Positions 52,966-61,970 of a stretch of DNA of 64,000 nt are shown here, one piece after another (the stretch's first letter is position 1; each line of letters begins with the position of its first letter). Source of the stretch: Rhizobium leguminosarum (GTDB taxonomy: Bacteria; Pseudomonadota; Alphaproteobacteria; Rhizobiales; Rhizobiaceae); contig NZ_LWBS01000253.1 in the NCBI RefSeq assembly GCF_001652265.1, positions 1-64,000 of the forward strand, given 5' to 3'. The notes under the pieces are model-generated. The model did no database searches and was not told the DNA's origin. It worked only from the letters and a program-made list of their open reading frames with translations. Position numbers and translations under genes: made by a program.

Positions 52966-52997
52966 AAAAAAGGGCCGGAGACAGTGTCTCACGGCCC
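52966..52997 (-). terminator. Rho-independent terminator of the SDR-reductase-NTF2 operon
   Basis: Read on the minus strand, GGGCCG plus a GAGAC arm pairs with GTCTC plus CGGCCC (one bulged base, three-base loop) and is followed by six T. It lies 135 bases beyond the stop of the NTF2-like gene at 53132. Confidence 0.85.
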
Positions 52998-53131
52998 AGG
53001 TTCTCGTCGAGCGAGGAGGGAGGAGAACCACATCGAGAAGATGAGATTGGCAGGTCATGGTCAAACCGTAACCCCTTACCCGGGCCAAGGTTTGCCAAGC
53101 GGCAGAACTCATCGAGCCGAGTGCAGTCTGG

Positions 53132-53521
53132 CTATCTCTTGAGAACTGAAAGCTGCCTCTCGAAGTCGCCCAGATCGAAATAGTCACGCCAGACAGTGAT
53201 TATCCCGTTCTCGACTGTTACCGTACCCATGACCGGCAACGTGATTGTCCCGCCGCTTTCATGGGTGAACACATCGATGCGTTCGTTGAGGACGACGTTT
53301 CCTGATGCCGCGATGTTCGTGACGGCCCAATCTACCTTGAACGCCGTTCCCACACCGAAGTCCTCGTGAAACTTCCGGACGTTATCTCGGCCGGTGATCT
53401 TTGGCAGGGGTACGTTGTCGTAGAGGACGTCATCCGACAGCATTGCAAGCGCATCCTCTATGCGATTAGCGGTCCAGTGGCCGAAGAAAGCGGTGGCGAT
53501 ATCGATGGGGTTGGTGGACAT
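53132..53521 (-). CDS. NTF2-like/limonene-epoxide-hydrolase-family protein
   Basis: This 129-residue protein has IDIATAFFGHWTANRIEDAL and ITGRDNVRKFHEDFGVG, then NERIDVFTHESGGTITLPVM, matching the limonene-1,2-epoxide hydrolase branch of the NTF2 fold. It ends the three-gene minus-strand operon, 20 bases behind the reductase. Substrate unknown; epoxide hydrolysis or small-molecule binding are both possible. Confidence 0.83.
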   Translation of the reverse strand: MSTNPIDIATAFFGHWTANRIEDALAMLSDDVLYDNVPLPKITGRDNVRKFHEDFGVGTAFKVDWAVTNIAASGNVVLNERIDVFTHESGGTITLPVMGTVTVENGIITVWRDYFDLGDFERQLSVLKR

Positions 53522-53541
53522 GGTTGTTCTCCAGAAAGAGT

Positions 53542-54144
53542 TTAAGCGAACTTGACGAAATTTATTGCCGGCAAAGGTCCGCCGGGGAACTGCGTGAGCT
53601 TGCCGCCGATCGAAATCGGTCCAAGGTCGACGCCGGCAAAACCGAGTTGTGCTATCAAAGCCGCGACCTCTGCCTTCGCGCCATCGTCATCTCCCGAGTA
53701 GAAGAGGACACGGCTCCCGCCTTCCGCATGCGGGTCAGCGGACAGAAGGGCAGCAAGAAGATGATTGAAAGCCTTGACCACCCTCGCTCCCGGCACCAGG
53801 TCGGCAACGATCTCGGTCGACAGCCGTCCATGGAGATCCGCGGGCTTGAACAGCGGCGCCTCGATCGGATTGTTGGCGTCGATGACGATCCGACCATTCC
53901 AGTTCGGCAGACCGGCAAGGGCTGAAGGGAGCTTCGACCAGGGGACGGCGATGAGAACGATATCCGCCTGTGCCGCCGCTTCAATGGTACCGGCTGTGAT
54001 ATGAGGAGCGAGCTCCTGTGCCAAGCTCGCAAGCGTCTCCGGCCCGCGGCTGTTGGCGATAGTTGCCGCAATCCCATTTCGTGCGAGGATCCTTGCAAAG
54101 GCCGCGCCGATGTTTCCAGCTCCGATGATGCCGATGGTGGCCAT
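53542..54144 (-). CDS. NADP oxidoreductase, F420-dependent-reductase-like
   Basis: This 200-residue Rossmann protein begins MATIGIIGAGNIGAAFARIL and contains SRGPETLASLAQELAPHI and VIDANNPIEAPL, PGARVVKAFNHLLAALLSAD, typical of the NADPH-dependent F420 reductase-like family (YhaR/FNO type). In organisms without F420 these act on quinones or as NADP sensors. It lies between the SDR and NTF2 genes. Confidence 0.87.
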   Translation of the reverse strand: MATIGIIGAGNIGAAFARILARNGIAATIANSRGPETLASLAQELAPHITAGTIEAAAQADIVLIAVPWSKLPSALAGLPNWNGRIVIDANNPIEAPLFKPADLHGRLSTEIVADLVPGARVVKAFNHLLAALLSADPHAEGGSRVLFYSGDDDGAKAEVAALIAQLGFAGVDLGPISIGGKLTQFPGGPLPAINFVKFA

Positions 54145-54174
54145 GTCTTTTCTCCTATTGGATGGGTGTTAGGA

Positions 54175-54933
54175 TCAAGCGGATTGGCCGCCATCGACGT
54201 TGAGCGTGGCGCCGGTAATGTAGCCAGCGTCCGGCCCTACGAGGAACGCGACAGCCGCGGCAATATCCTCTGGCTGTCCGTAGCGACCGAGTGCTGCAAG
54301 CTTGTTCAAGCTTTCTGCGAACGGACCGTCCTGTGGGTTCATGTCGGTGTTGATCGCACCGGGCTGGATGACGTTGACGGTGATGTTTCGCGGGCCGAGG
54401 TCGCGGGACCAGCCGCGGGTATAAGCAGCCACTGCCGCCTTAGTGGCGACGTAGTCAGCTGCGCCGGCGAATGGAATGTGGACGGCCCCTGTGGTGCCGA
54501 TCGAGACGATCCGGCCGCCATCGGTCATCAGCGGTGCCGCGGCACGGACAGCGGCGACGACGCCTTTCACATTGATGTCAATCTGGCGATCGAAGGCGGC
54601 AATATCCGCCTGCGCATCATCGACCATGCCTGTGACGAAAACACCGGCCGAGTTCACCAGTATATCGAGCCTGCCAAAAGCATCATGGACCGTGCGAACC
54701 AGTGCCGCGACGTCCGCCGTGACGGCCTGATCTGCTTTCACGGCAAGCGCGCGGCGGCCCGTGTTTTCGATCTCCCTGACGAGCTCATCGGCGCGATTGG
54801 CCGAAGCGGCATAGCTGAATACGACATCCACGCCGTCACGGGCGAGGCGCCGGACAATCGCGGCGCCGATACCTCGGGATCCGCCGGTGACGAGCGCGAC
54901 CTTGCCGGCGAGTGGTTGATGTATCTGGGTCAT
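54175..54933 (-). CDS. SDR-family oxidoreductase
   Basis: Start ATG 54933 (MTQIHQPLAGKVALVTGGSR) follows GAAGGTA. The 252-residue classical SDR has TGGSRGIG, NSAGV, the catalytic serine in IVSIGTTGAV and YVATKAAVAAYTRG. The basic and alanine-rich region after strand 2 suggests NADP. It leads a three-gene operon and is divergent from a LysR regulator 105 bases away, a usual regulatory pairing. Confidence 0.9.
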   Translation of the reverse strand: MTQIHQPLAGKVALVTGGSRGIGAAIVRRLARDGVDVVFSYAASANRADELVREIENTGRRALAVKADQAVTADVAALVRTVHDAFGRLDILVNSAGVFVTGMVDDAQADIAAFDRQIDINVKGVVAAVRAAAPLMTDGGRIVSIGTTGAVHIPFAGAADYVATKAAVAAYTRGWSRDLGPRNITVNVIQPGAINTDMNPQDGPFAESLNKLAALGRYGQPEDIAAAVAFLVGPDAGYITGATLNVDGGQSA

Positions 54934-55038
54934 TACCTTCAAATCCTGTTTGTTCGATGACGTGAACATGGCCCACCGATTTCATTTTGATTAGCCGCTA
55001 ATAGACGCTATCCGTTTCAAGTGATTATTGAAGGTGGA

Positions 55039-55971
55039 ATGATGGAAAGTCTGGCGAACCTGGAGTCATTTGTCCGAAGCGCCGAACTCGGCAGCTTCTC
55101 GGCTGCGGCGCGGCGGCTTGGCCTGACGCCGGCTGGCGTCAGCCGCAACGTTGCGGCGCTCGAAAGCAACTTGCAGCTTCGGTTGTTTCATCGCAGCACT
55201 CGCAGTCTCAAACTCACAGAGGCCGGCGAACGGTTCCTCACCTCCATCCGCGATCATCTTGAGAACCTACAGGGTGCGATCGCGGAGGCCTCACAGACGG
55301 ACGGGCAGCCAGCTGGGACGCTGAAGGTTAGCATGGGTCCGACCTTCGGTATCGGCTATATCCTGCCGATGCTGCCCGCGTTCAGGCAGCGATATCCTCT
55401 TATTCGGCCCGAGTGGATGTTCGAGAACCGGCAGGTCGACCTGATCGCCGAAGGATATGATGCAGCGATCGGTGGTGGCTTCGAACTTGCTCAGGGCGTG
55501 GTCGCCAGAACGCTGGCACCTGCCCATTTGATCGCGGTCGCCTCCCCCGCCTATCTCGAAGGCCGGTCGCGGATCGCTGCCCCAGTTGATCTCGCAGAGA
55601 TGGACGGTATCGTCATGCGATCTCTGCGAACCGGCCGTGTGACCCAGAGGCAGATGCGTAACGCCGCAGGGGAAGAGGAGGCAATCTCCCTGAAAGAAAC
55701 GATCGTCGTCAACGATCCCGCCGCCATGCGAGCGGCCGCGATCCTGGGGCTGGGGGTTACGCTGCTTGCCAAGCCGGACGCATTGCCTCACCTGGAGAGG
55801 GCCGAGCTCGTGCGATTGCTACCAACGTGGTGGGTGGATGCCGGGCCGATATCGATCTATTACGCAAGCAAGACGCTGCTTCCCGCGAAGACGCGCGTGT
55901 TCATTGACTTCGTTATTGATTGGTTTCAGCGCGAGCGGTACCCAGAGCGCTTCGCGGGCAGCTTGGGGTGA
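55039..55971 (+). CDS. LysR-family transcriptional regulator
   Basis: ATG 55039 or 55042 follows GAAGGTGG. The ~310-residue protein has the LysR winged helix (ESFVRSAELGSFSAAARRLG, LTPAGVSRNVAALESNLQLR) and an effector domain of the CrgA/DhcR type (FGIGYILPMLPAFRQRYPLI). It likely senses a small aromatic or electrophilic compound and controls the divergent SDR operon. Confidence 0.92.
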   Translation: MMESLANLESFVRSAELGSFSAAARRLGLTPAGVSRNVAALESNLQLRLFHRSTRSLKLTEAGERFLTSIRDHLENLQGAIAEASQTDGQPAGTLKVSMGPTFGIGYILPMLPAFRQRYPLIRPEWMFENRQVDLIAEGYDAAIGGGFELAQGVVARTLAPAHLIAVASPAYLEGRSRIAAPVDLAEMDGIVMRSLRTGRVTQRQMRNAAGEEEAISLKETIVVNDPAAMRAAAILGLGVTLLAKPDALPHLERAELVRLLPTWWVDAGPISIYYASKTLLPAKTRVFIDFVIDWFQRERYPERFAGSLG

Positions 55972-56157
55972 GAGCCTTGGTTGTTCTCACTCAGCGGAAG
56001 CGCCGTCCCTGTCACACCTTGACCAAGAAGCTTGCTAACAACTCCAGGGCTGCCGCCATGACGGGGACGGCAGCTTCGCGTCGCCAATTGCGATCGGATT
56101 AATGGCTTCTTTACGTTGGGATAAGGGAAAGCAGCTCAGCCATTCCCTTGCTTCTGG

Positions 56158-56502
56158 ATGGCTTGTAAAACGCCTCGTATGTTGGAGCTATTGACTAGCG
56201 CGCATGAGAGCATCAATTTTTCCATCAGGGTCGTGCTCGGCATAGACGTTGCGATCTTCGTTGCCGGTGGCATGTATCACTTGCTCATGAACGAGCGCCT
56301 TGCCAAGGCTTCGAAATTCGGCAACATTACCTATACAACTCCGTTCACGATCCACACCGGGATCGCTTGGGGCTCTCCGGAGTGTCCGCAAGAGATCAGA
56401 GACGAGTATTTACATCTTCGCAGTCAAAGGCTGAAGCACAGCGCTGTCGTTGCGATCCCCATGTTGTTCTACCTCATTTTCCTTCGGCCTTATTATCAGT
56501 AG
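56158..56502 (+). CDS. Small hypothetical membrane protein
   Basis: This 114-residue protein has two hydrophobic stretches, VVLGIDVAIFVAGGMYHLLM near residues 25-44 and VVAIPMLFYLIFLRPYY at the end, with a polar loop between them. An alternative start is ATG 56179. I recognise no family. It stands alone. Confidence 0.45.
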   Translation: MACKTPRMLELLTSAHESINFSIRVVLGIDVAIFVAGGMYHLLMNERLAKASKFGNITYTTPFTIHTGIAWGSPECPQEIRDEYLHLRSQRLKHSAVVAIPMLFYLIFLRPYYQ

Positions 56503-56659
56503 CGACACGAAGACCGCTTCTCTGATCGGGCATTTCGTCGCTTCTTCCTGGAATGTCCGCTGGATGGGCGATGGGAACTTCGGTGTCTCGCGGCCGTTTG
56601 GTTGCAGATGCGGCGTATCGGGCGGACATCCTGCGCCTCGGGCGGCAGAAGAGATCGTC

Positions 56660-56932
56660 ATGGCAAGGGATGCCGACATAACCATATTAAGAAAGCGCGG
56701 AATGCTGGCGACCGTGCGCGGCGTCGTTGCGCATAGCGTGGGCGGGGCCGAAGTCGAGACTGCGCCCTGCGATATGCTACTGGGTAATGCAATTCTGCAT
56801 GTCGCGAGACTGGACGTTTCGGTTTGCACGACCGCCGCCGCGAGTGTCGTTGCGGAGGGCATTATGTTGAATTGCGAGGACTGCCGTCGGCTCGCCTTGA
56901 AATATGGCGACAAGCTTGAAGTTCGTGAGTAG
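56660..56932 (+). CDS. Hypothetical protein, 90 residues
   Basis: ATG 56660 is chosen since the longer open frame upstream (from 56450) overlaps the previous gene and looks non-coding. The product (MARDADITILRKRGMLATVR, CDMLLGNAILHVARLDVSVC) has a tail with CEDCRRLALKYG. No domain is recognised. Confidence 0.4.
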   Translation: MARDADITILRKRGMLATVRGVVAHSVGGAEVETAPCDMLLGNAILHVARLDVSVCTTAAASVVAEGIMLNCEDCRRLALKYGDKLEVRE

Positions 56933-57227
56933 GAAGCAAGAGCCCTGAGCACTGGCCGATCAGCTTTCTGGGCCCAAGGAACCTCAATCGGACATCAACA
57001 CGACAACCGACCTCGGAGCCACGAGAGAATTCAGTTCGATGATGGTGTTCGGGAGTTTCATGGTTGAGACGTGGGGCATTGAACCGCCTCGGCTGATGGT
57101 CTTTCGTCCACCATTCTTCACCTTTGAGTTCTCGTAATCGGGCAGCGTTGTGAAGCAGATGGGGATTGCGTTCATGTCGGACTCCGATGACGGACGCCGC
57201 ATGACGTAGAAAAATATCTCCTGCCAT

Positions 57228-57422
57228 TCAGTGCGAGGTGATCGCACGACCGCTGGACGCGAGATGCTCGGTAATGGCGCGCCGGATTTCGGTAACCGTG
57301 TCGAAGAGCCTGTTGTCCAAGTCGATGACATTGAAGCGGACAGCGATGAATTTGAGGCGGTTTTCGACTGGGACCGCGATCCCGACTTCCTGACCGTTGA
57401 ATACGACAGCTTGCTTTTGCAT
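57228..57422 (-). CDS. Small hypothetical protein
   Basis: Start ATG 57422 follows GAGG at six bases; ATG-like upstream codons extend the frame to 57443. The 64-residue product (MQKQAVVFNGQEVGIAVPVE, then LKFIAVRFNVIDLDNRLFDT) looks like a regular small globular protein. Short proteins of this pattern are frequent in rhizobia, according to memory. Function unknown. Confidence 0.55.
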   Translation of the reverse strand: MQKQAVVFNGQEVGIAVPVENRLKFIAVRFNVIDLDNRLFDTVTEIRRAITEHLASSGRAITSH

Positions 57423-57443
57423 AACAAACCTCGGGCGCGCCAC

Positions 57444-58080
57444 ACGGGAGCACCATCTTAGAAAAGTGGAACAAAGGATTTACGACGCGTCAGATTGCCG
57501 TCGTAGTTCGGTATCGGATCGAGACGAGATCACGCACTCGCTGCACCATTGCAAAGAAACGAAGTCGGGCAAACAACGTCATCATCCTCCTCAAGCGAGG
57601 TCAAACGACCGCTAAGTATCGCCGGCGAGGGCCGGTTATTTCGGAACTATTCTGTAAAAAACGTAGTCGAGAAACTTCGAGTAAGCAACTGATTTTTGTT
57701 ATTAATTAGCGTTTTGAATCGTATGACAATTACCGCAGGTGCGAAGTAATAAATGATGTACGTTCGTCCGACCCATCGTCGAAGGCCCGTCAACGGCTTT
57801 ACTGGGCGATATTGCAGACTAGGCGGCATCCATTACATTGTATCTTTCAGCCTCTTTCAGACTCGGGTACTCAAGCGGTCACTTCTACTTTTAAAACTAG
57901 ATAGCCTTTGTTGAACGTCCTTCTCATCGAAAGGACCACGGACCTGAGATGTTTAGGGACCGGTAAACTCGAGGGTTTTGCAGGTTGCGTCGGGACGTGT
58001 AATTGCTTTAAAATCGAAATCGCTGCCCCCGGCTCTCGTCAGAAAGGCATCAAACCCCGGCAATGGAAGGGCGTCCCCCG
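57444..58080. other. AT-rich stretch without a recognisable gene
   Basis: About 640 bases contain only short frames. The part 57640-57760 is visibly AT-richer than the surroundings. A weak hairpin (CCGGC...GCCGG, then TTATTT) occurs near 57620. I see no promoter that can be defended. Confidence 0.35.
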
Positions 58081-58287
58081 ATGCATAATCTGGCTACCGC
58101 TCTGGCAATCACCCTCTCCTATCTCGATGGACGCTCATCGAACTCCACTGAGGATGATGATGTTGAGGTTTTGGAGGCTGTCGCCGCAGAGCTTCAGAAC
58201 GCTCCGTCGGACGAAAAGAACTCGGTGATCTCAGCTCTAGTTCACATCGGTAAGGCCGATCTCGCGGACGGCCTCGGTTTGAACTAG
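58081..58287 (+). CDS. Small acidic hypothetical protein
   Basis: ATG 58081 gives 68 residues (MHNLATALAITLSYLDGRSS, DDVEVLEAVAAELQNAPSDE, KNSVISALVHIGKADLADGL). The composition is coding-like and rich in D and E. An upstream ATG at 58063 would add six residues behind a weak GGAAGGG. No family recognised. Confidence 0.5.
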   Translation: MHNLATALAITLSYLDGRSSNSTEDDDVEVLEAVAAELQNAPSDEKNSVISALVHIGKADLADGLGLN

Positions 58288-58402
58288 ATTCACAAGAGAC
58301 CGCGATCGCGGGTTGGGTTTTCGCGACCATCACGACACGATCGAGGGCCGGAGCCATGACGAGGACGGCAACTATGCGCCCAAAAGCGGTCGCCAGCCTA
58401 TG

Positions 58403-58879
58403 TTACTTACGCAGCATGTGCAGACCGAATTTAGCGATTTCCGCTTCCAACACATCTAGTTGCTCGCGTGTATCCGCGATAATTACATCGGTGCGGTCAA
58501 AATTTCCTAGGATGCGCACCCCATATCCCTCAAGATATATATCCATGAACAGAGCCTCGCGCAGACTACGCCGCAGTATTCGTTGAAATTCGGAGCTAGC
58601 GGAATTTATGGACCGAAGCACTCCTGGACAGTTCACGATGGCGCCGGCGTTTCCGAGATGATTATAGAGCGCGAGAAATTTTCTTTCCCCCGCTAAATAA
58701 TCCTGAAGTTGATTGGCCTTAAAGGCATTTCTATAGGTGAACAAATTCGTCGCCATACACTCCGCCTCCGTCAACCAGTGGTCGAAAACTGAGACAAAAG
58801 CAAAAGGTACCCCCAGACTGGCAATCTCTTGGTCGCCAATATCGGGAAAGTGGTACTGGTGCGGAATAGTGACGGTCAT
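58403..58879 (-). CDS. Hypothetical protein, 158 residues, unrecognised family
   Basis: The frame from ATG 58879 encodes a soluble protein: MTVTIPHQYHFPDIGDQEIA, FAFVSVFDHWLTEAECMATN, then NCPGVLRSINSASSEFQRIL and GYGVRILGNFDRTDVIIADT. It has no signal peptide or membrane segment. Third codon positions are less GC-rich than in neighbours, which suggests acquisition from outside. No known domain was identified. Confidence 0.6.
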   Translation of the reverse strand: MTVTIPHQYHFPDIGDQEIASLGVPFAFVSVFDHWLTEAECMATNLFTYRNAFKANQLQDYLAGERKFLALYNHLGNAGAIVNCPGVLRSINSASSEFQRILRRSLREALFMDIYLEGYGVRILGNFDRTDVIIADTREQLDVLEAEIAKFGLHMLRK

Positions 58880-58939
58880 AACGCTGCTCAGATAAGGTGG
58901 TCCAGAGCTACTTCCATCAGGAGCAAACAGTCAATCGTC

Positions 58940-59147
58940 CGCATTGGGGCGATAGAAGCCTTTGAGCACATATTACCCTGCCGGGTAATTCCACGGCAGG
59001 AGTTCTCAAAGCGATGTCCGGCGTCGTGGCCGCGTCTGCAGCGACCATGATGTCGCCTTCATTTTCGCGATCCTCATTGTCGACGAGCACCGTCATTTTT
59101 CGACGGCGAATGGAATCGATCGCATCTTCAATTCGCGATATTGCCAT
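58940..59147 (-). pseudogene. ribB N-terminal fragment (DHBP synthase)
   Basis: From ATG 59147 the minus strand reads IEDAIDSIRRRKMTVLVDNE and DRENEGDIMVAADAATTPDI, the N-terminus of 3,4-dihydroxy-2-butanone-4-phosphate synthase with its DRENEGD metal/substrate motif. The remainder of the ~200-residue enzyme is missing and the frame ends in unrelated sequence. No FMN riboswitch is seen upstream. Confidence 0.75.
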
Positions 59148-59662
59148 TTTCCTACTCTTGGCATGGTGCCCTTTTCTGTCATGAAGTTTGAAATCCAGCG
59201 GCTATGCGAATTGGTCGCGTTGAGCTTTCGGGATTGATGGAAGCTCTGCGCCCTTAAAAAAAAGCTCATTTGGGCGCCTCTACTTGCAAGATACGAATGC
59301 CAGTCGGTGGCGACGCCCGCGACGGCCAGCCGGTCGATGACATCCTGATTGGCACGGGCATGTCATGTCACTCAACCTTCGTCTTTAGGGTTATCAAGAT
59401 GCGTCGACCTGTCATCGAGAAAGGCCGCATTTTGCACGGGCACCTGCAATCTGGGATAGTCAGCAATCGTTGATCGACTGCCTGAACTCAGGGAGTTCGA
59501 AGCGAAAAATGAGGACTACGACTGCTGGCTTTTACAAGGTCAGCATTGATCATGTCGTTATCTTTGACCTTTGAACTTGCTTCAAGAAGATCCATACCCA
59601 AATCCAGCCATCGCTGCAGAAGGCGCTGACGAAGGACTTCACGGTCAAATTCCACATAACAG
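59148..59662. other. Stretch without a recognisable gene
   Basis: These ~515 bases hold only short, non-protein-like frames. A six-base inverted repeat (GCGCCC at 59247-59252, GGGCGC at 59271-59276) encloses a run of eight A. Nothing else can be named. Confidence 0.35.
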
Positions 59663-60102
59663 TCAGATCAAACTTGAGTCATTCCATGGTGATCGATCGA
59701 GCAGAAGATAGTTTCCTTCCACGATCACGGTGCGAACGGTACGAGGAATTGTTCGCGCACCCGCTCTTGCAATTCAATACTTCTGTCGAAGACGGGCACG
59801 GCTACTTCTGGCTCCAGATTGTCCCGAAGACGGCCGATCATGTGCGCGAACCCTGCCACATCGAAGGTTTCGGGCGCGCCTTTGCGCGGCCGCAATCCTC
59901 GGGGCACGAGCACCATGTCATCGAAATGAAATCCATCCATCGGCAATATCGCGGAACTTCCCGCCGATATCGCATTGAGTTCGGCATCAAGCTTCTCTGC
60001 AAAGGTGGATTTGCCTGATCCTGGGGGCCCGGCAATGGCAATTATGCTACGTCCTTCACTTTGCGATCCGGCGATGCGCCCTAAATTTCCCTCGTGAGCC
60101 AA
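59663..60102 (-). pseudogene. FrcK-like P-loop kinase, frameshifted and truncated
   Basis: TTG 60102 overlaps the preceding gene end. The P-loop (IAIAGPPGSGKSTFAEKLDA), MDGFHFDDMVLVPRGLRPRK and VPVFDRSIEL mark a uridine-kinase-like sugar or nucleoside kinase often found with CUT2 transporters (FrcK type). A frameshift near 59750 moves the continuation VIVEGNYLLLDRSPWND to another frame, and the last third of the protein is missing. As the last gene of the transporter operon it is non-functional. Confidence 0.75.
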
Positions 60103-60845
60103 CGGATCATGTTAGCCATCAGCAGATCATAACCTGACCATTGCACGAAATCCTGGGACAGCCAGTGGGGGCCAATGTCGGTCGTCCAGACCAACGATCG
60201 CCCTGCGCCGTACTCGCGAATCGATAGCAGCGGCATTTGCCCGCCGCGCCCGCTGCAGTGGATCAATGTTGTCGTATCCGCATGGTCGCGAGCCAAAACA
60301 CGGTTCATGCCCAGGACATACGGAATCGGGAGCGAGAGGCCTGACAATATCGGATGACCGGTTTCGTCAATGACCGGGTCCAGGCCCTCCGGCGCCTCCA
60401 AGCCGTCCGGTCCCGGAAAGCACTCGACAGGCAGGCATTCCTCGACAGCCGTGCCACGGAACATCGCAAGACCGTCGATGCCTTGAAAGCTACAATACCC
60501 ACCCGCCATCATCAGCGAGCCGCCGTTTTCCACCCATTCTCTCAGGAGTTCTAGACGGTTCACCGAGCGGCGGCCCAGTCTCGTCTGGGGCGTATAGAGA
60601 AGCGACAGCGCACCCACGTCGGATAGCACGACAGCGGAATAGGCAGAAAGGCCCTCCATTGTCGTTGGAAATTCGCTTTCGCAACGCTCACCGCCGATCT
60701 GGACGACCGTGATGCCATGCGCCGCGAGGCCTTGATTATAGCGCTCGGCTCCGTTGGAATAGCGTGACGATGCCCCGACCTCATAGCCTTTGGCGGCAAA
60801 AGACGTGACGTGAAACGTCTCGCCGGCGAGCAACACTGGCTTCAT
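60081..60845 (-). CDS. Glutamine-amidotransferase-like (DJ-1/PfpI-fold) protein
   Basis: Start ATG 60845 (MKPVLLAGETFHVTSFAAKG) fits family length (254 residues). The fold is of the class I amidotransferase-like group (AYSAVVLSDVGALSLLY, LLREWVENGGSLMMAGGYCS, with C in the elbow region, and RSLVWTTDIGPHW). The group is found next to sugar transport genes and may process sugars. It directly follows the binding-protein gene (gap 68 bases). Confidence 0.8.
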   Translation of the reverse strand: MKPVLLAGETFHVTSFAAKGYEVGASSRYSNGAERYNQGLAAHGITVVQIGGERCESEFPTTMEGLSAYSAVVLSDVGALSLLYTPQTRLGRRSVNRLELLREWVENGGSLMMAGGYCSFQGIDGLAMFRGTAVEECLPVECFPGPDGLEAPEGLDPVIDETGHPILSGLSLPIPYVLGMNRVLARDHADTTTLIHCSGRGGQMPLLSIREYGAGRSLVWTTDIGPHWLSQDFVQWSGYDLLMANMIRWLTREI

Positions 60846-60913
60846 GGTGGCCTCCCGATGTAAATTTGGAAACGGGTGGCGCCGGGGAGGCGCCACCATT
60901 CAAGTCGAGGATG

Positions 60914-61918
60914 TCAGAACTTGAATTCTTCGACGTTTGCCGGCGTGACGATGTCAGCGGGTCCGAGAAGAACTTCTCCGTTGGCGCCAACCTTGTAGGA
61001 ACCGAGCCTGCCGGCTTCGAAGGTCTCACCCTCTTTGCCCGTCAACTTGCACTGCGCAACGGCCTGCGCTGCGTAGTAGGTCAGGTAGCCGAGATCCTTG
61101 ACGTTCCACCAGATATCCTGGACCGAGCCGTTCTGGATATATTTCTTGATCAGTGTCGCCGGCGCTAGACCGGTAAGCTTGACCTTGCCGAGAAGACCCG
61201 CCTGGTCCATGGCACGGGCAGCCGCGGGCAAGCCGATGCCGGCCGGAATGATGATGCCCTTGAGGTTCGGGAACGCCTGTGCCAGGGCCAGAGCCTGCTG
61301 CTGGTTGACCTGCTCGCTCTCCTGGCCATAGGCGACCTGAACGAGCTTCATCTTGGCGTATTTCTTGTCGCCCGCCATCGTCTTCTTCATGAAGTCGATC
61401 CAGGCATTCTGGTTCGTCGCCGTCGGCGTTGAGGAGAGGATGGCAAACTCGCCGTCATAGTTGATCATCTGGCCCATGGATTCCAGCATCATTTCGGCCA
61501 GGCTGTCGCCAGCCGCCTGATTGAGAAAGACGGAACGGGCGGCAGTCGATACGTCGGAATCATAGGATACAACCTTCACGCCCTGCTTGGCCGCGCGGCG
61601 CAAAGCAGGAGCGACGGCATTGGCATCGTTGGCGGAAATGGCGATGACGCCGACCTTTTGGGAAACCAGATTATTGATGAAATCGATCTGCGCCTCGGCG
61701 GTTGCCTGCGATGGCGCCTGCTTGATCGCCTTGCCACCGATCTCCGCGGCAGCCTCTTCCGCGCCGGTCTGCGCGACCTGGAAATAGGGGTCCGTGTCCA
61801 GCTTCGGCAGGAAGCCGACCGTGACCGGTTCCTTGGCGCATTCCTGAGCGTTTGCCGCGACGATGCTTGCGATCAAGCTGCCCGTAATCAGCAGGGTTTT
61901 GATAAGATGCGATGTCAT
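60914..61918 (-). CDS. CUT2 sugar-binding protein (RhaS-like), second copy
   Basis: This 334-residue protein has a signal peptide (LIKTLLITGSLIASIVAANA) and the same motifs as the protein at 27126: VGFLPKLDTDPYFQVAQTGA, TPTATNQNAWIDFMKKTMAG, GIIIPAGIGLPAAARAMDQA. The two are near-identical in layout and clearly paralogous. It follows two permease genes. Substrate is probably the same or a close relative. Confidence 0.93.
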   Translation of the reverse strand: MTSHLIKTLLITGSLIASIVAANAQECAKEPVTVGFLPKLDTDPYFQVAQTGAEEAAAEIGGKAIKQAPSQATAEAQIDFINNLVSQKVGVIAISANDANAVAPALRRAAKQGVKVVSYDSDVSTAARSVFLNQAAGDSLAEMMLESMGQMINYDGEFAILSSTPTATNQNAWIDFMKKTMAGDKKYAKMKLVQVAYGQESEQVNQQQALALAQAFPNLKGIIIPAGIGLPAAARAMDQAGLLGKVKLTGLAPATLIKKYIQNGSVQDIWWNVKDLGYLTYYAAQAVAQCKLTGKEGETFEAGRLGSYKVGANGEVLLGPADIVTPANVEEFKF

Positions 61919-61970
61919 AAATGTTTCCTCCTCAAGATATCCGGTTCGGTGAAGCAGGCTAGCCCCGGAA

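Noticed and set aside
59148..59276. FMN riboswitch expected before a ribB gene
   Set aside because: The conserved FMN aptamer core is not present upstream of the ribB fragment on the minus strand.
59270..59473. 67-residue plus-strand frame
   Set aside because: No ribosome-binding site, no recognisable pattern, and composition like random sequence.
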